The translations under genes and the position numbers were made by a program. This document shows, in pieces, positions 8,352 through 18,129 of a DNA stretch of 64,000 nt. Below the pieces are notes generated by a model. It did not search any database. It was not told where the DNA came from and saw nothing but the letters and a program-made list of their open reading frames with translations. The stretch is from AP-15 sp035252905 (lineage in GTDB: Bacteria; Pseudomonadota; Alphaproteobacteria; ATCC43930; CGMCC-115725). How positions within the stretch are numbered: position 1 is the first letter of the stretch; every line of letters begins with the position of its first letter. The stretch is from the NCBI GenBank assembly GCA_035252905.1, contig DATFCQ010000332.1, positions 62,001 to 126,000 on the forward strand, written 5' to 3'.

Positions 8352-8984
8352 ATGCAAGGAACCGAGTGGCGGCTCAGCGGCGATTGGATCAAGAACTGCA
8401 ACTGCGCGTTCGGGTGCCCGTGCGACTTCATGGCCCCGCCGACGCATGGCAACTGCCAGGCCGTGCTCGGCATGCGCATCGAGCGCGGCCATTTCGGCGC
8501 CACCAATCTGGATGGCCTGAATTTCTGTGTCGTGGCCTCCTGGCCCGGCCCCCTGCACGAGGGCAACGGCACGGTGCAGGCGATCATCGACGAGCGGGCC
8601 ACGGCGGAGCAGCGCGACGCGCTGTTCCAGATCCTCTCTGGCAAGCACGCTGCCGAGGGGACGCTTTTCCATATCTTCAGCCTGATCGTCTCGACCATGC
8701 TCGACCCGATTTTCGCCCCGATCGCGGTCGCCTTCGACATGGACCGCCGCACCGCGCGCGTGTCGATCCCCGGCGTGCTGGAGACCGAGACGCAGCCGAT
8801 CAAGAACCCGGTGACCGGCGTGGAGCACCACATCGAGATCGTCATGCCCGAGGGGTTCGAGCATCACCGGGCCGAGATCGCCAGCGCCCGTATCGACAGC
8901 ACCGGCGGGATCAAATTCAGCGTCGCCGAGGGGCACAGCTCACTGGCAAAGGTCGATCAGACCCCGAGGGGCGTCGCGGCCTGA
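8352..8984 (+). CDS. DUF1326 family protein
   Basis: 210 residues. The N-terminus carries the family cysteine cluster NCNCAFGCPCDFMAPP, which looks like a metal or iron-sulfur site but has no established reaction. It is followed 73 bases later by a DUF2182 membrane protein, a recurrent pairing. The pair may act in metal sensing or a membrane redox task; that is inference. A good ribosome site (GGGGAGG) precedes the ATG. Confidence 0.85.
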   Translation: MQGTEWRLSGDWIKNCNCAFGCPCDFMAPPTHGNCQAVLGMRIERGHFGATNLDGLNFCVVASWPGPLHEGNGTVQAIIDERATAEQRDALFQILSGKHAAEGTLFHIFSLIVSTMLDPIFAPIAVAFDMDRRTARVSIPGVLETETQPIKNPVTGVEHHIEIVMPEGFEHHRAEIASARIDSTGGIKFSVAEGHSSLAKVDQTPRGVAA

Positions 8985-9057
8985 GCACGCCTTCTCCTCC
9001 GCGTACAGGGGATACGGCATTGCCCTGTGTGCTCCCTCGCCGGCAAGCGCTGCGCTG

Positions 9058-9840
9058 ATGATGCGCGGTGGCGCGCCTCTCGTGTGGCTGTTGCGCCGCG
9101 ACCGCGCCATCGTGGTGCCTGCGCTGATCGGTGTCGTCGTTTTCGCCTGGGCCTATCTGCTTTTTGTGGCCGGTCCCGACACCGCAATGGGCATGGGTGG
9201 GGCTGCTATGCCCATGCCGTGGACGCTTGCGACCTTCCACATCATGGTCGTCATGTGGATCGCGATGATGGTCGCCATGATGCTGCCGAGCGCCGCGCCG
9301 ATGATTCTCCTGTTCGCGGCGATCGAACGCAGGAAGGCGGGCGGAGGTTCGGCCTTTGGCGCGACGGGTCTATTCGCGCTCGGCTATCTGGTCGTGTGGG
9401 CGGCCTTCGGCATTGCGGCGACGTGGGCGCAGTGGGGGCTGCAACAGCTGGCGTTGCTGTCGCCGACATTGGCAGCCGGCAGCACCGCGCTGGCCGGCGC
9501 CCTGTTCCTGCTTGCTGGTGCCTATCAGCTGACGCCATTGAAGCAGGCATGCCTGCGCCAATGCCGCTCTCCGCTCGACTTCCTGACCCGCCATTGGCGC
9601 AGCGGCACCTCCGGCGCCTTCGGAATGGGATTGAGGCACGGGCTCTTCTGCCTCGGGTGCTGCTGGGCGGTGATGGCGCTCTTGTTCGTGGGCGGCGTGA
9701 TGAACGTGCTCTGGATCGCCGCTCTGGCGCTGTTTGTCCTTATAGAGAAGGTTGTCCCGGCAGGCCATTTGCTGGGGCGCACAACGGGGATCGGCCTCAT
9801 CCTCTGGGGCGGCGCAGCGTTGCTGGCTGTGATCGCCTAA
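9058..9840 (+). CDS. DUF2182 integral membrane protein
   Basis: 260 residues with six to seven hydrophobic helices. The Met-rich segment VMWIAMMVAMMLPSAAPM and the later cysteine-containing GLRHGLFCLGCCWAVMALLF are family hallmarks and suggest copper or other metal contacts. The DUF1326 gene just upstream is its usual partner. Membrane location is clear and function is unknown. Confidence 0.85.
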   Translation: MMRGGAPLVWLLRRDRAIVVPALIGVVVFAWAYLLFVAGPDTAMGMGGAAMPMPWTLATFHIMVVMWIAMMVAMMLPSAAPMILLFAAIERRKAGGGSAFGATGLFALGYLVVWAAFGIAATWAQWGLQQLALLSPTLAAGSTALAGALFLLAGAYQLTPLKQACLRQCRSPLDFLTRHWRSGTSGAFGMGLRHGLFCLGCCWAVMALLFVGGVMNVLWIAALALFVLIEKVVPAGHLLGRTTGIGLILWGGAALLAVIA

Positions 9841-9924
9841 CCTTATGGATCCACTGCCAGCATCCCCCGGAATGCGCCGCGTGGCCGGGCGCGAAAGAGT
9901 GCCTACACCTGCCCGAGCCAAGCC

Positions 9925-10308
9925 CTAGTGCATGGCCGAGCCGCCGTCGACTAGAAGCGTCTGCCCGGTCATGAAGTCGCTGTCGTGCGAAGCGAGAAAG
10001 AGCAACGCACCGACGAGATCGTCCGGCGTCTCCTCGCGCTTGAGCGCGCGGCTCTCAACGTTGAGCATGCGCGAGGCGCCGTAATCGTTGCGGCCCTTGA
10101 CCGTCTCGCTCAGGGTGAGACCGGGAGCCAGCGCGTTGCAGCAGATGCCATGCTCGCCCAGTTCGCGGGCCAGCGCCCGCGTCATCGCCACGACGGCACC
10201 CTTGGACGCCACATAATGCAGCATCATCGGGGTGCCTTTGAACACCGTGCCCGAGGCGATGTTGATGATCTTGCCGTAGCCCTGGCGGCGCATGACAGGA
10301 TGCAACAT
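9925..10308 (-). pseudogene. Truncated SDR dehydrogenase, C-terminal half only
   Basis: 127 residues equal to the second half of a short-chain dehydrogenase. The catalytic YVASK motif and the terminal FMTGQTLLVDGGSAMH are present, but the nucleotide-binding TGxxxGIG half is missing. The sequence ends 9 bases from the stop of the helix-turn-helix gene at 10318, so that gene or its element probably replaced the 5' half. No N-terminal half was found in the next 700 bases. Confidence 0.8.
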
Positions 10309-10317
10309 ACGATCGCT

Positions 10318-10623
10318 TCACTCCTTGGACCTGAGCTTCACCTTGCCGTTGTTCATTGCCTTGGCCAGGGCCTCCCCGTCGCCGCGCTCGATGGCGCGGG
10401 CCAGGGCGTCGTCCGTCGAGGTATTCTCGATCCAGCGCAGCACCGCGCTTCGGGTGGTGATCCACTTCCGGCCCACCTTGCGGCCGGGCAGCTCGCCCCT
10501 GCCAAAGAGGTCATAGACCGTATCGGGGGAGACCATGAGCAAGGCCGCGGCGCCGTGCACGTCCAGCACCTCGGCCGAGCGGGCGGGCTGATCATGTCTT
10601 GCGCGCTTGGGGCGAGGTGGCAT
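10318..10623 (-). CDS. Excisionase-like helix-turn-helix protein
   Basis: 101 residues from the ATG at 10623. The central part (VLDVHGAAALLMVSPDTVYDLFGRGELPGRKVGRKWITTRSAV) is a MerR/Xis-type winged helix of the kind found in excisionases and element control proteins. The basic start MPPRPKRAR and the 240-base leader before it recur in inverted, diverged form at 26165-26456. The gene abuts a truncated SDR gene and is therefore probably part of a small mobile element. Confidence 0.75.
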   Translation of the reverse strand: MPPRPKRARHDQPARSAEVLDVHGAAALLMVSPDTVYDLFGRGELPGRKVGRKWITTRSAVLRWIENTSTDDALARAIERGDGEALAKAMNNGKVKLRSKE

Positions 10624-10865
10624 GGCTGCGTCTTTGCTCAAGGTTGAACAACAATGCCCGCCGGCGTGTGCGGCGTCAATGTTGCCCGATTTATCCCGAA
10701 TATTCCCGAACTTATCCGGTCTGTGTCCGGCCCAGACGGCCCTGTAGCCGAACCGAATCGGCTGCGGCGCCGGGCCGGTGGCGTCGGCACCCGGTACGGC
10801 ATCCCCGGGGCGGCGGCGCGGGAGGGGCGCGGCGCTGCACGTGATAATCCGGTTCATTACGTGCA
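10624..10865 (-). repeat. Repeated leader, copy A (full-length)
   Basis: Read on the - strand, the ~240 bases before the helix-turn-helix gene match 26165-26407 on the + strand through most of their length (CACGTG near the far end, then GGATAAATCGGG, then GAGCAAAGACGCAGCCATG at the start codon). Near 10680-10720 it holds the iterated word TTCGGGA twice plus ATCGGG. The high but incomplete identity indicates old duplication of an element end or regulatory leader. Confidence 0.75.
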
Positions 10866-11104
10866 CGAGAGATCGCGAAATCGGCGGATCTCGTTGCGAT
10901 CTCGCGCTCACCCTCTGTCCAGAGATCGATCAGGGTGAGGCCAAATCCGCCGGTGTCGCGCATGGCGACTTCAGCGCCAGCCGCCAGCGAGATCACCGCG
11001 ATCGAGCATTAGATCGGCGCGTTAGGCTGCCGCAAGCTCGGCACCGGCGCCATGCCGCCGGATCAGCAGGCTCGCGGCGCGCCCTATATCCAAGTTGGCA
11101 ATGA
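10866..11104. other. Gene-free spacer
   Basis: Between the repeat copy and the AA_synth gene. The - strand has one short frame (around 10870-10990, including GGFGLTLIDLWTEG) that may be debris of an enzyme, but nothing definite. No RNA gene or terminator was seen. Confidence 0.4.
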
Positions 11105-11650
11105 TCAGCGGATCGGCTCGGTCCCGCAGCGGTTATGGAGCCGCCCGCCGTCCGCAATCGCCATCACGACGACGATCTCGTCCGGCCGCGGCGCATCGGC
11201 AACCGCGATCGTGATCGTGTCGAAATGCGGAAACGACCATGGGTCGTCCTTGTGCCCGAGCGGCACATCGAGAAGCGCGCCGGCCGCGGCGACCTTGACG
11301 TTCGCGCCGATCACCGCCTTGCCGCCGCCGACCGCGGCCCGCATCGGTTTCCCGAGCATCGGATGGACGCAGGCCCCGCCATGTTCCATCTCGCCGGCGA
11401 CGCCGACGATCGCGCCTTTCCCGTAGGAGATCGCCGGCCCATCGAGCAGCTTGACCAACTCGGGCATCAGCCGCTCCCCGAGCATCGCCCCCGCCTCGAA
11501 CAGCGGCTTCAGGTCCTCGGCGAACTTCCCGGCGAATGGGTTCCGGATCACGGCAATCCCCGCTGCCCGTATGATCGGCCGCGAGGCTGCCACGCCGAGT
11601 TCCGAGAAGACCACCTCGCGGATCGTGAGGGTTTTGCGGATTTCGATCAT
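11105..11650 (-). CDS. AA_synth (amino acid synthesis) family protein
   Basis: 181 residues that fit the AA_synth family: start MIEIRKTLTIREVVFSELG, middle NPFAGKFAEDLKPLFEAG, and the conserved YGKGAIVGVAGEMEHGGACVHPMLGKPMR. The reaction is not established; members often sit in catabolic clusters. Here the neighbours are a 2-hydroxyacid dehydrogenase and a flavoprotein fragment on the same strand, which fits degradation of a small organic acid. Confidence 0.8.
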   Translation of the reverse strand: MIEIRKTLTIREVVFSELGVAASRPIIRAAGIAVIRNPFAGKFAEDLKPLFEAGAMLGERLMPELVKLLDGPAISYGKGAIVGVAGEMEHGGACVHPMLGKPMRAAVGGGKAVIGANVKVAAAGALLDVPLGHKDDPWSFPHFDTITIAVADAPRPDEIVVVMAIADGGRLHNRCGTEPIR

Positions 11651-11728
11651 TTTCTGCCTCCCGCTGATCTCCCCTGCTGACCGATATTCAGCTGGGATTG
11701 CGGAGCCGCGCGCGTTCTGCGCGACTCT

Positions 11729-12673
11729 TTAGTACCATTTTTCCTTGTCGACCACGTTGAGCAGCGGCTGATCGGCGGCAAAGCGCCGGCAGTTCTCGAT
11801 CAGGATCTCCTCCCATTTCTGGCGATAGGGAGCACCCAGGATCGCGACATGCGGCGTGATCAGCACGTTGGGCATTTCCCACAGCGGGCTTTCGGGCGGC
11901 AGCGGCTCCGGGTCGGCAACGTCCAATCCCGCCCCGGCGAGCTGGCCCGACTGCAAGGCTGCGATCAGGTCTTGGGTGACGACGCAGCGGCCGCGGGCGA
12001 TATTGATGAAGTACGCGCCCCGCTTCATCCGCGAGAACAGCTTCGTATTGAACAGGCCCGAGGTCTCCGGCGTCTCCGGTGTTGTCACGATGACGAAATC
12101 GGCTTCGCCGAGACGCTCTTCGAGCCGATCGGGGGTGCCAAGGTCGGCCATGCCTGGCGGCCGATCCCGCACCCGCGGATCGATGCCGAGCACCCGCATC
12201 CCGAGGACGGCGCACAGCTTGCTTGCCTCGCCGCCGGCGCCGCCGACCCCGACGATCAGCACCGTCTGCGTCGGCAGATCGATCATCCCCGGGCCTCTCT
12301 GCCACCGCTTCTGCGGCAGGTAGTGCTCGAACCGTCGGGCAAAAGCGAGCAGGAACGCGACAGCGTGAGCGGCGAGGTGCTCGTTGTAGCTTCCCCGCAT
12401 GTTGGTCACGACGACATCGCTCTTGACCAGCGCCTCGTAGAACCATTCGCCGCCGAGACCGGCGCGGGCCGCGCAGATCCAGCGCAGTCTCTTTGCCCGG
12501 GCGAACAGCTCGGGCGGCACGGTCCCGTAGGCGGCGTCGGCGGTCTCGATATCGGCAAGAGCGTCTTTGGGATCCGCGAATGCCTTGACGACAGCACCCG
12601 GAACGGCCTGCCTGATTTTCTCCGGCCATGACGGGTCGGCATCCGGAGGCAGCAGCAGGATGGTGAAGCTCAT
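11729..12673 (-). CDS. D-2-hydroxyacid dehydrogenase
   Basis: 314 residues. The NAD-binding motif lies in VLIVGVGGAGGEASKL, and the catalytic Arg, Glu and His of the family are visible in INIARGRCV, VADPEPLP and TPHVAILG. It would reduce a 2-keto acid or oxidise the hydroxyacid, with the substrate unknown. It precedes the AA_synth gene by 78 bases in the same direction. The reading frame is intact despite broken neighbours. Confidence 0.88.
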   Translation of the reverse strand: MSFTILLLPPDADPSWPEKIRQAVPGAVVKAFADPKDALADIETADAAYGTVPPELFARAKRLRWICAARAGLGGEWFYEALVKSDVVVTNMRGSYNEHLAAHAVAFLLAFARRFEHYLPQKRWQRGPGMIDLPTQTVLIVGVGGAGGEASKLCAVLGMRVLGIDPRVRDRPPGMADLGTPDRLEERLGEADFVIVTTPETPETSGLFNTKLFSRMKRGAYFINIARGRCVVTQDLIAALQSGQLAGAGLDVADPEPLPPESPLWEMPNVLITPHVAILGAPYRQKWEEILIENCRRFAADQPLLNVVDKEKWY

Positions 12674-12697
12674 CGGGCACCTCGCGATCAGAGCGGG

Positions 12698-13005
12698 CTA
12701 GGTGGCGGGAACGGATTTGCCGAGGAAAGCCGCGGCGCTCTCGCCGGCGAGTCTGCCGAACACCGCGCCGCGCGCCCGCTTGCTGTCGAGCGCATCCGGG
12801 CGGAAGCCGTCGCCGCGGTCGGCGGCGGCGTTGTATTGGGCGATCGTCGCCCGCATCCGCTCAGTGTCAATACGCAATACCTTCCAGCGCGGCGCGATGC
12901 CGGCGGCCAGCTCTTCGATCGTCGCCGCCTCGACCAGCAACCCGGTCTCATAGCGCTTTTCGAGCAGCGGGACGGCGCGGCTGTAATCAGCATACGCCCG
13001 CGGCG
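12698..13005 (-). pseudogene. Fragment of FAD-dependent dehydrogenase (TcuA/fumarate-reductase-like)
   Basis: About 100 residues (from ADYSRAVPLLEKRYETGLLV through ATIEELAAGIAP and ATIAQYNAAADRGDGF to FGRLAGES) match the capping region of tricarballylate dehydrogenase or fumarate-reductase-type flavoproteins, which are normally ~460 residues. The FAD-binding motif and catalytic region are absent. The frame stays open upstream to 13234, but that part has no recognisable homology. Probably a remnant left by deletion. Confidence 0.65.
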
Positions 13006-13245
13006 CGGGTGTCAAGACGCCGGGCGGCCGCTTCGGCCTCCGTCGCGCGGCGCTATGCTCTGCTGCAAAGCGCCTTCCGTGCTCGCGTCGGCTCCAGACC
13101 CGCACCTCGTCGAAACTCCACACGTGCGCCGGCGCCTCCAAATAGGTCTTCGCCCGGACGATGCTGCCGAGCAGGGCGAGGATGTGGCTGTCGGGCCCGG
13201 AATGGTAGATTATGGCAGTTCTGGCGACACTCACAGGAGCAAAGA

Positions 13246-14046
13246 ATGGCTTATGATTACTCTCAATATGGCGGTTTACTGGTAGCGCGACAGGACAAGG
13301 TGCTCACCATAACCTTGAATTCACCCGAGACCCTCAACGCGTTCACCGGGCCGATGCACAGCTCGATGTCCCGCATCTGGGATGATGTGAACGATGACCC
13401 CGACGTGCATGTCGTCGTCCTGACCGGGGCAGGGCGAGCGTTTTCGGCCGGCGGGAACGTGATCGCCATGCAGCAGAAGATCGACGATCCGGACGCGTGG
13501 GAGGCCGGCATGCCCGAGGCACGGCGGATCGTGTTCCGCATGCTGGAATGCGACAAGCCGATCATCGCGCGGGTCAATGGCCATGCCATCGGCCTCGGCG
13601 CGACGATTGCGCTGCTTTGCGACATCATCATCGCGGCCGATCATGCCAAGATCGGTGATCCGCATGTCAACGCCGGCCTCGTGGCGGGTGACGGCGGGGC
13701 GTTGATCTGGCCGCAGCTCATCGGCTTTGCGCGTGCCAAGGAATACTTGCTCACCGGCGACCTGATGACCGCGGCGGAAGCCGAGCGTATCGGGCTGATC
13801 AACCACGTCGTGCCGGCCGATCAGCTCGACGAGAAGGTTTATGGGCTGGCCCGAAGACTGGCCGGCGGCGCGATGCGGTCGATCCGCTGGACCAAGCGGG
13901 CCGTCAACATCCCGCTGCGTCAGCTTGCCCACTCGATGATGGATCTGAGCCTCAGCCTTGAGACACAATCGAACCTTTCCAAGGACCACCAGGAAGCGGT
14001 GTGGGCCTTCGCCCAGAAGCGCCGGCCGAATTTCACGGGCCGCTGA
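13246..14046 (+). CDS. Enoyl-CoA hydratase/isomerase family protein
   Basis: 266 residues from the ATG at 13246, which follows the ribosome site AGGAG at about 8 bases. Oxyanion-hole segments are AFSAGGNVIAM and NGHAIGLGATIALLCDI, and IGDPHVNAGLVAGDGG carries the usual acidic position. It hydrates or isomerises an acyl-CoA. The interrupted SDR gene starting at 14229 and the SDR at 23780 follow on the same strand, so this was probably a beta-oxidation-like operon before insertion of the transposon. Confidence 0.88.
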   Translation: MAYDYSQYGGLLVARQDKVLTITLNSPETLNAFTGPMHSSMSRIWDDVNDDPDVHVVVLTGAGRAFSAGGNVIAMQQKIDDPDAWEAGMPEARRIVFRMLECDKPIIARVNGHAIGLGATIALLCDIIIAADHAKIGDPHVNAGLVAGDGGALIWPQLIGFARAKEYLLTGDLMTAAEAERIGLINHVVPADQLDEKVYGLARRLAGGAMRSIRWTKRAVNIPLRQLAHSMMDLSLSLETQSNLSKDHQEAVWAFAQKRRPNFTGR

Positions 14047-14228
14047 GCACCTTCAAGCACGTCTCCTCGCTTTGGGCCGGAGCCCCGGCCAATCTACCGG
14101 ATGGGGAGCCTATGCCGCGCAACCGAAGACGATCACGTTGAATACGGCATTCACCTCCGGCAGGAAATCCGAGCCCAGAGCTCTCGCAGATGGCTTGAGG
14201 CGCTCATTCGACGGGAGGAAGCGGAACG

Positions 14229-14258
14229 ATGGCCGAAACAGGGCGCCTGCACCAGCGC
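14229..14258 (+). pseudogene. SDR gene, first 10 codons (5' piece)
   Basis: ATG at 14229 with a strong ribosome site (GGGAGGAAG) 6-8 bases upstream. It encodes MAETGRLHQR and then breaks at the left end of the Tn3-family transposon. The reading frame resumes in phase at 21574 (RILITGAASGIG). Its last five bases, AGCGC (14254-14258), are repeated at 21569-21573 as the target duplication. Confidence 0.9.
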
Positions 14259-14296
14259 GAGGGCATAGCGTCGGTTGTTATCTAAACAACGCTAAG
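14259..14296 (+). repeat. Tn3 left terminal inverted repeat
   Basis: 38 bases beginning GAGGGCATAG and ending AACGCTAAG, the usual length and inner end for Tn3-family elements. It is the reverse complement of 21531-21568. Confidence 0.95.
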
Positions 14297-14322
14297 GTTG
14301 AACGGACCAGGAACAATGAGGT

Positions 14323-17281
14323 TCACGCTGCAATTCTGACACGACCGGAATTGAGCGGTCTGCGCTTGCCTGCCGTTGCTGCGGCGCGATCCCACAGGAA
14401 ATCGCCGGACAGACTGATGTGCTCCCAGCTCAGCGGCGATGTATGGGCGAGCCACATGTCGGGCACCGGCTCTCCTATTGCATGCAGGTGGGCCACGGCA
14501 TCGGCAATATAGGTGGAGTTCCAGAAGACGATCGCGGCGATGACAAGGTTGAGCCCCGAGGCGCGAAACTGCTGCGCCTCGGCGCCGCGATCAGCGATCC
14601 GGCCCTGTTTGAAGGTGCAGATGACCTGCGCGAGGGAATGACGCTGCTCGCTCTTGTTGAGCCCGGCATGGCAGCGCCGGCGCAATTCCGGGCTCTCCAG
14701 CCAGTCGAGCATGAACAGCGTGCGTTCGATGCGCCCCAGCTCCTGGAGCGCCAAATCGAGTTGGTTCTGCCGGCGGTAGGCCGCGAGTTTCCTCAGCATG
14801 ACGGAAGGCGCCACGGTGCCGGCTTTCAGCGATGTGACCAGGCGTAATATCTCGCCCCAATGTTCCCGGATGACCTCGGTCCTGATCCGCTGGCCGAGAA
14901 GCGGCTGTAGATACGGGTAGGTCGAGGCCAATGCAATGCAAGCGAGCCTGCGCTCGGGCAGGTCGCGCAACCGCGGGCAGAAGCGGAAGCCGAGAAGGGC
15001 GCACAGGATGAAGACGTGATCCGAGGCGCCGCCGGTATCGGTGTAGTGCGTCTCGATCTTCAGCAGCGTGCCGTGGTGCAGCAAGCCGTCGAGGACATAG
15101 GGCGCCTCGTGATGGGTCGCCGACATCACCTTGACGCTGTAGGGGCCGTGCTGATCGGAGAGATGGGTATAGAGGCTGACGCCGGGGTCGTGCCCATAGC
15201 GGGCGTTGATCTCGCCGGCGGCATCGCCGCGCTTGGCGGAACGGAAGAACTGGCCGTCAGATGAGGAGGTGGTCCCATCACCCCATAGGGTCGCGATCGG
15301 CAGGGCATGATGCGCATTGATAATTCTGGCGAGCGCCGCCTTGTAGGTCTCCGGGCGGATGTAGGCATCGGCGATCCAGATCAGCTGGTCGCGGGTGACG
15401 CCCTGGCTGGCCGCGGCCATGCGCGTCAGCCCGAGGTTGGTCGCGTCGGCCAGGATGGTCGCGAGCAGCGCGTTTTCGTTATCGCAGGCCTCGCCGGTGC
15501 GCAGATTGGTGAAGGCCGCGGAGAAGCCGGTTGTGCGATTGACTTCGTGCAGGACCTCGGTGATGCCGACCGACGGCAGCATTGCATCGATCCGGGCGGC
15601 CAGCGCTTCGGCTTCGGGTGGAGTGTTTGCCTTGACCGGGGTGATGTGCAGGCGCCCCTCGCGCAGCGCGACCCCTTCGAGTTCGCCGCGCTGTAGCCGG
15701 CGGGCAAAGCGTTTCAGCCGCCGGTCGAGTTCGGCGCCGCGCTTGGCCAGCCACTCATCGGCCGTGGCTGGCAGGCCCAGCTCGTCTGCGATCGCCGGCA
15801 CGGCCGCCGCCGGCAGCAGGTAGCTGTCGAAGCGGCGGTAGTTGGACGATCGCTCGACCCAGATGTCGCCGGAGCGCAGCCTGTCCCGCAGCGTGGCGAA
15901 AACGGCGGTTTCGTAGAGCCGTCGGTTCGGCTGGCCTTGCTCGGAAATCAACTGTTTCCAATCCTTTCGGAAGGGCATTGGCGCGTCGACGGGGACAGCG
16001 CGCTTGCCGGAGCGATTGAGATCCCGCAACAGGCGGATCGCCGAGAGGGTCGGGTCGTGCGGGCGCGCGGCCTTGAATTCCAGCGCCGCGATCAGCTCGG
16101 GCGCGAATTTGCGTAGCGTCAGGTAGCGGTCCGCGGCACCTTGCAGCGGATCTTCGCCGGCGAGATCGGCCAATTCTCTCACCTCGCCTTGAACGCGAAG
16201 CAGCTTGGCCCAGCCAACGGTTTCATCGACGACGGTGAAGGCATCCCGCTCGCTGTTCCGGGCCATGCCGAGCGCTTCGATCGTGTTATGGAACAGACGC
16301 ATCAAGCGGCCGACATTTCTGGTCCCGGCGACGTAGCGCCGCTCGCAGGCCTTTCGGGCACGCGTGAACAAGCCGCCGATCAGCTTGTCCGCCATATCGA
16401 GCACGGCGTCGGTGAGCCGAGTTTCGAGATCAAGGACGGAGGCAACAAGGATCGCGCGCCGTCGGTGCGCCACATAGCGGCCGATCTGATGCGCATCCGA
16501 GATGCGGCCCTCGCGGACAAGCTGCTGAAAACGATCGTCATGGATCCGCGCCACGGCCTCGGGCGGGATGCCGATGTCGCGGACGAAGCGGAGCCGGTCG
16601 CGCAGCGCGCGCACGTGGTCCGGCTTCGGAGAGGTCGAGGCATTCCTCAGCCAGCCAAAGGGCGTTGCCTTGAGCGCCGGATCTAGGATGAGCAGCGTAT
16701 CGAGCTTGGCGAGCTGCGCCGGGGAACAGGCCTGCGAGCAGAGCATCCGCGGCGCGCTTGCGCGCCCGGGCCCGCCCCGCGATAGCGGTGCGCTCGATGA
16801 CTTCGGGCGCCGGAAGAATGATCCTCGCGGCGCGCAGGGTGGCGAGCACCCCGACAACGATCGGTTGGCCGCGATCCGTGCTCCAAGCGGATTGCGCCGC
16901 CGCCTCGATCATGAAGGGCAGATCGGCGTTGCTCGGCGGCCGCAAGCCAAGCGCCCTGGCAAGGAAGAGCGCATGGTCCGTCATGGTCTGCGGCCGGCCG
17001 GCGTACTCGGCGAAGGCGGTGGCCGGAATGTCCAACTGCGCCGCCAACCACCAGACAAGGGCATCGATCGACTCTTCCATCTGCGCCAAGCCCATGCCGG
17101 GATGGCGCAGCAAGGCCAATTGTACGGCAAAGCCCAGGCGATTGGCGGCGCCGCGGCGGCCCACCACGAGGTCTTGATCGGATCGGGTAAAGGTGTAGTG
17201 CCGCGCCAGGGCGTCCGGATCACCCGGCACGCCAAAGAGCAGCTGGCGCTCTTCGTCGGTAAGTAGCGGTCGGCGCGCCAT
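14323..17281 (-). pseudogene. tnpA: Tn3-family transposase with one frameshift
   Basis: The N-terminal part runs from the ATG at 17281 (MARRPLLTDEERQLLFGVPGD) to about 16725, and the rest from about 16720 to 14323 in another frame. Together they equal ~985 residues, normal for TnpA. The two parts join as LLAGLFPAQLAKLDTLL if one base is removed from the GGGG run at 16721-16724. The catalytic domain is intact, with LWGDGTTSSSDGQFF and THYTDTGGASDHVF. The enzyme would bind the 38-base ends and replicate the element. The shift may be a real mutation, a sequencing error, or less likely a programmed event. Confidence 0.9.
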
Positions 17282-17421
17282 CGATCTCTCCCTCCTGTCC
17301 CATAACCGTCCATCAGGATTGTGGACGCGGGTGGTTTGATGGACGTATTTTGTGGACGGAAATGCGCGAGCCGGTAGAGTACCGGTGTGCCTGTCCACAG
17401 AACGGTCGGTTGCGAGACGGC
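17282..17421. promoter_or_regulatory. res site and divergent tnpA/tnpR promoters
   Basis: 140 bases between the divergent tnpA and tnpR genes. It contains repeated GTCCA/TGGAC dyads: GTCCATCAGGATTGTGGAC (about 17308-17326), GATGGACGTATTTTGTGGAC (about 17338-17357) and a TGTCCACAG half near 17393. This arrangement of three subsites fits a resolvase recombination site that also represses both genes. Confidence 0.7.
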
Positions 17422-17985
17422 ATGGGCGACATTCTCGGCTATGCGCGGGTCTCGACCGGCGATCAGGACGTCGCCGGCCAGACCCTGCGGCTGACCCAGG
17501 CCGGGGCCATCAAGGTGTTCAGCGATATCCGCTCCGGCAAAACGATGGAGCGGCCGGGCCTGGAAGCCTTGCTCGCCTATTCCCGCGAAGGCGACACGCT
17601 CGCGGTCGTGCGCCTTGACCGTCTCGGCCGCTCACTCGGCGAGTTGCTCATGACTGTCGCCATGCTCAAGGAGCGCGGCATTGCCCTGCTCAGCCTGGAG
17701 GAACGGATCGACACGAACTCGGCCGCCGGCGAGCTGGTTTTTCATATCTTCGGAGCGATCGCGCATTTCGAGCGGCGCCTGATCGCCGAGCGGACCAGGG
17801 ATGGAATTGCCGCCGCCCGTGCGAAGGGCAAGCATCCGGGACGCCGACCCCTCGATGCTGACAAGATCGCCGCCGCGCTCAGCCTGGTGAAATCGGGCCT
17901 TTCTCCGACCGCTGCCGCCAGGCAGCTTGGGCTCGGACGGTCAACCGTTTATCGAGAGGTCAGCCGGGCAGGTATCGCGCGGTAG
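17422..17985 (+). CDS. tnpR: Tn3-family serine resolvase
   Basis: 187 residues from the ATG at 17422. YARVSTGDQD carries the catalytic serine, followed by VVRLDRLGRSLGEL, ERIDTNSAAGELVFHIFGAIAHFERRLIAERT, and a C-terminal helix-turn-helix (LSPTAAARQLGLGRSTVYREV). It resolves transposition cointegrates at the adjacent res site. Divergent from tnpA, the standard Tn3 arrangement. Confidence 0.95.
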   Translation: MGDILGYARVSTGDQDVAGQTLRLTQAGAIKVFSDIRSGKTMERPGLEALLAYSREGDTLAVVRLDRLGRSLGELLMTVAMLKERGIALLSLEERIDTNSAAGELVFHIFGAIAHFERRLIAERTRDGIAAARAKGKHPGRRPLDADKIAAALSLVKSGLSPTAAARQLGLGRSTVYREVSRAGIAR

Positions 17986-18129
17986 CACGGTGGGGCTGAT
18001 CCACGGTGGAGTGAGGGGATGATGGTGGCCGTCAATCTCGAAGCAAAACCTTGGATTTCAGCACCTAGCGCCAGGGGACAAGATTGCCTTTGGCAGCGAC
18101 GCCTCAACCGGTGATGGGATGCCCCGGCA

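Noticed and set aside
10870..10990. Possible remnant of an acyl dehydratase (GGFGLTLIDLWTEG) on the - strand
   Set aside because: The match is short and from memory; there is no second motif to support it.
12698..13234. Treating the whole 178-codon frame as an intact gene
   Set aside because: Only the first ~100 codons from the 3' side resemble a flavoprotein; the rest is not homologous and lacks a FAD motif.
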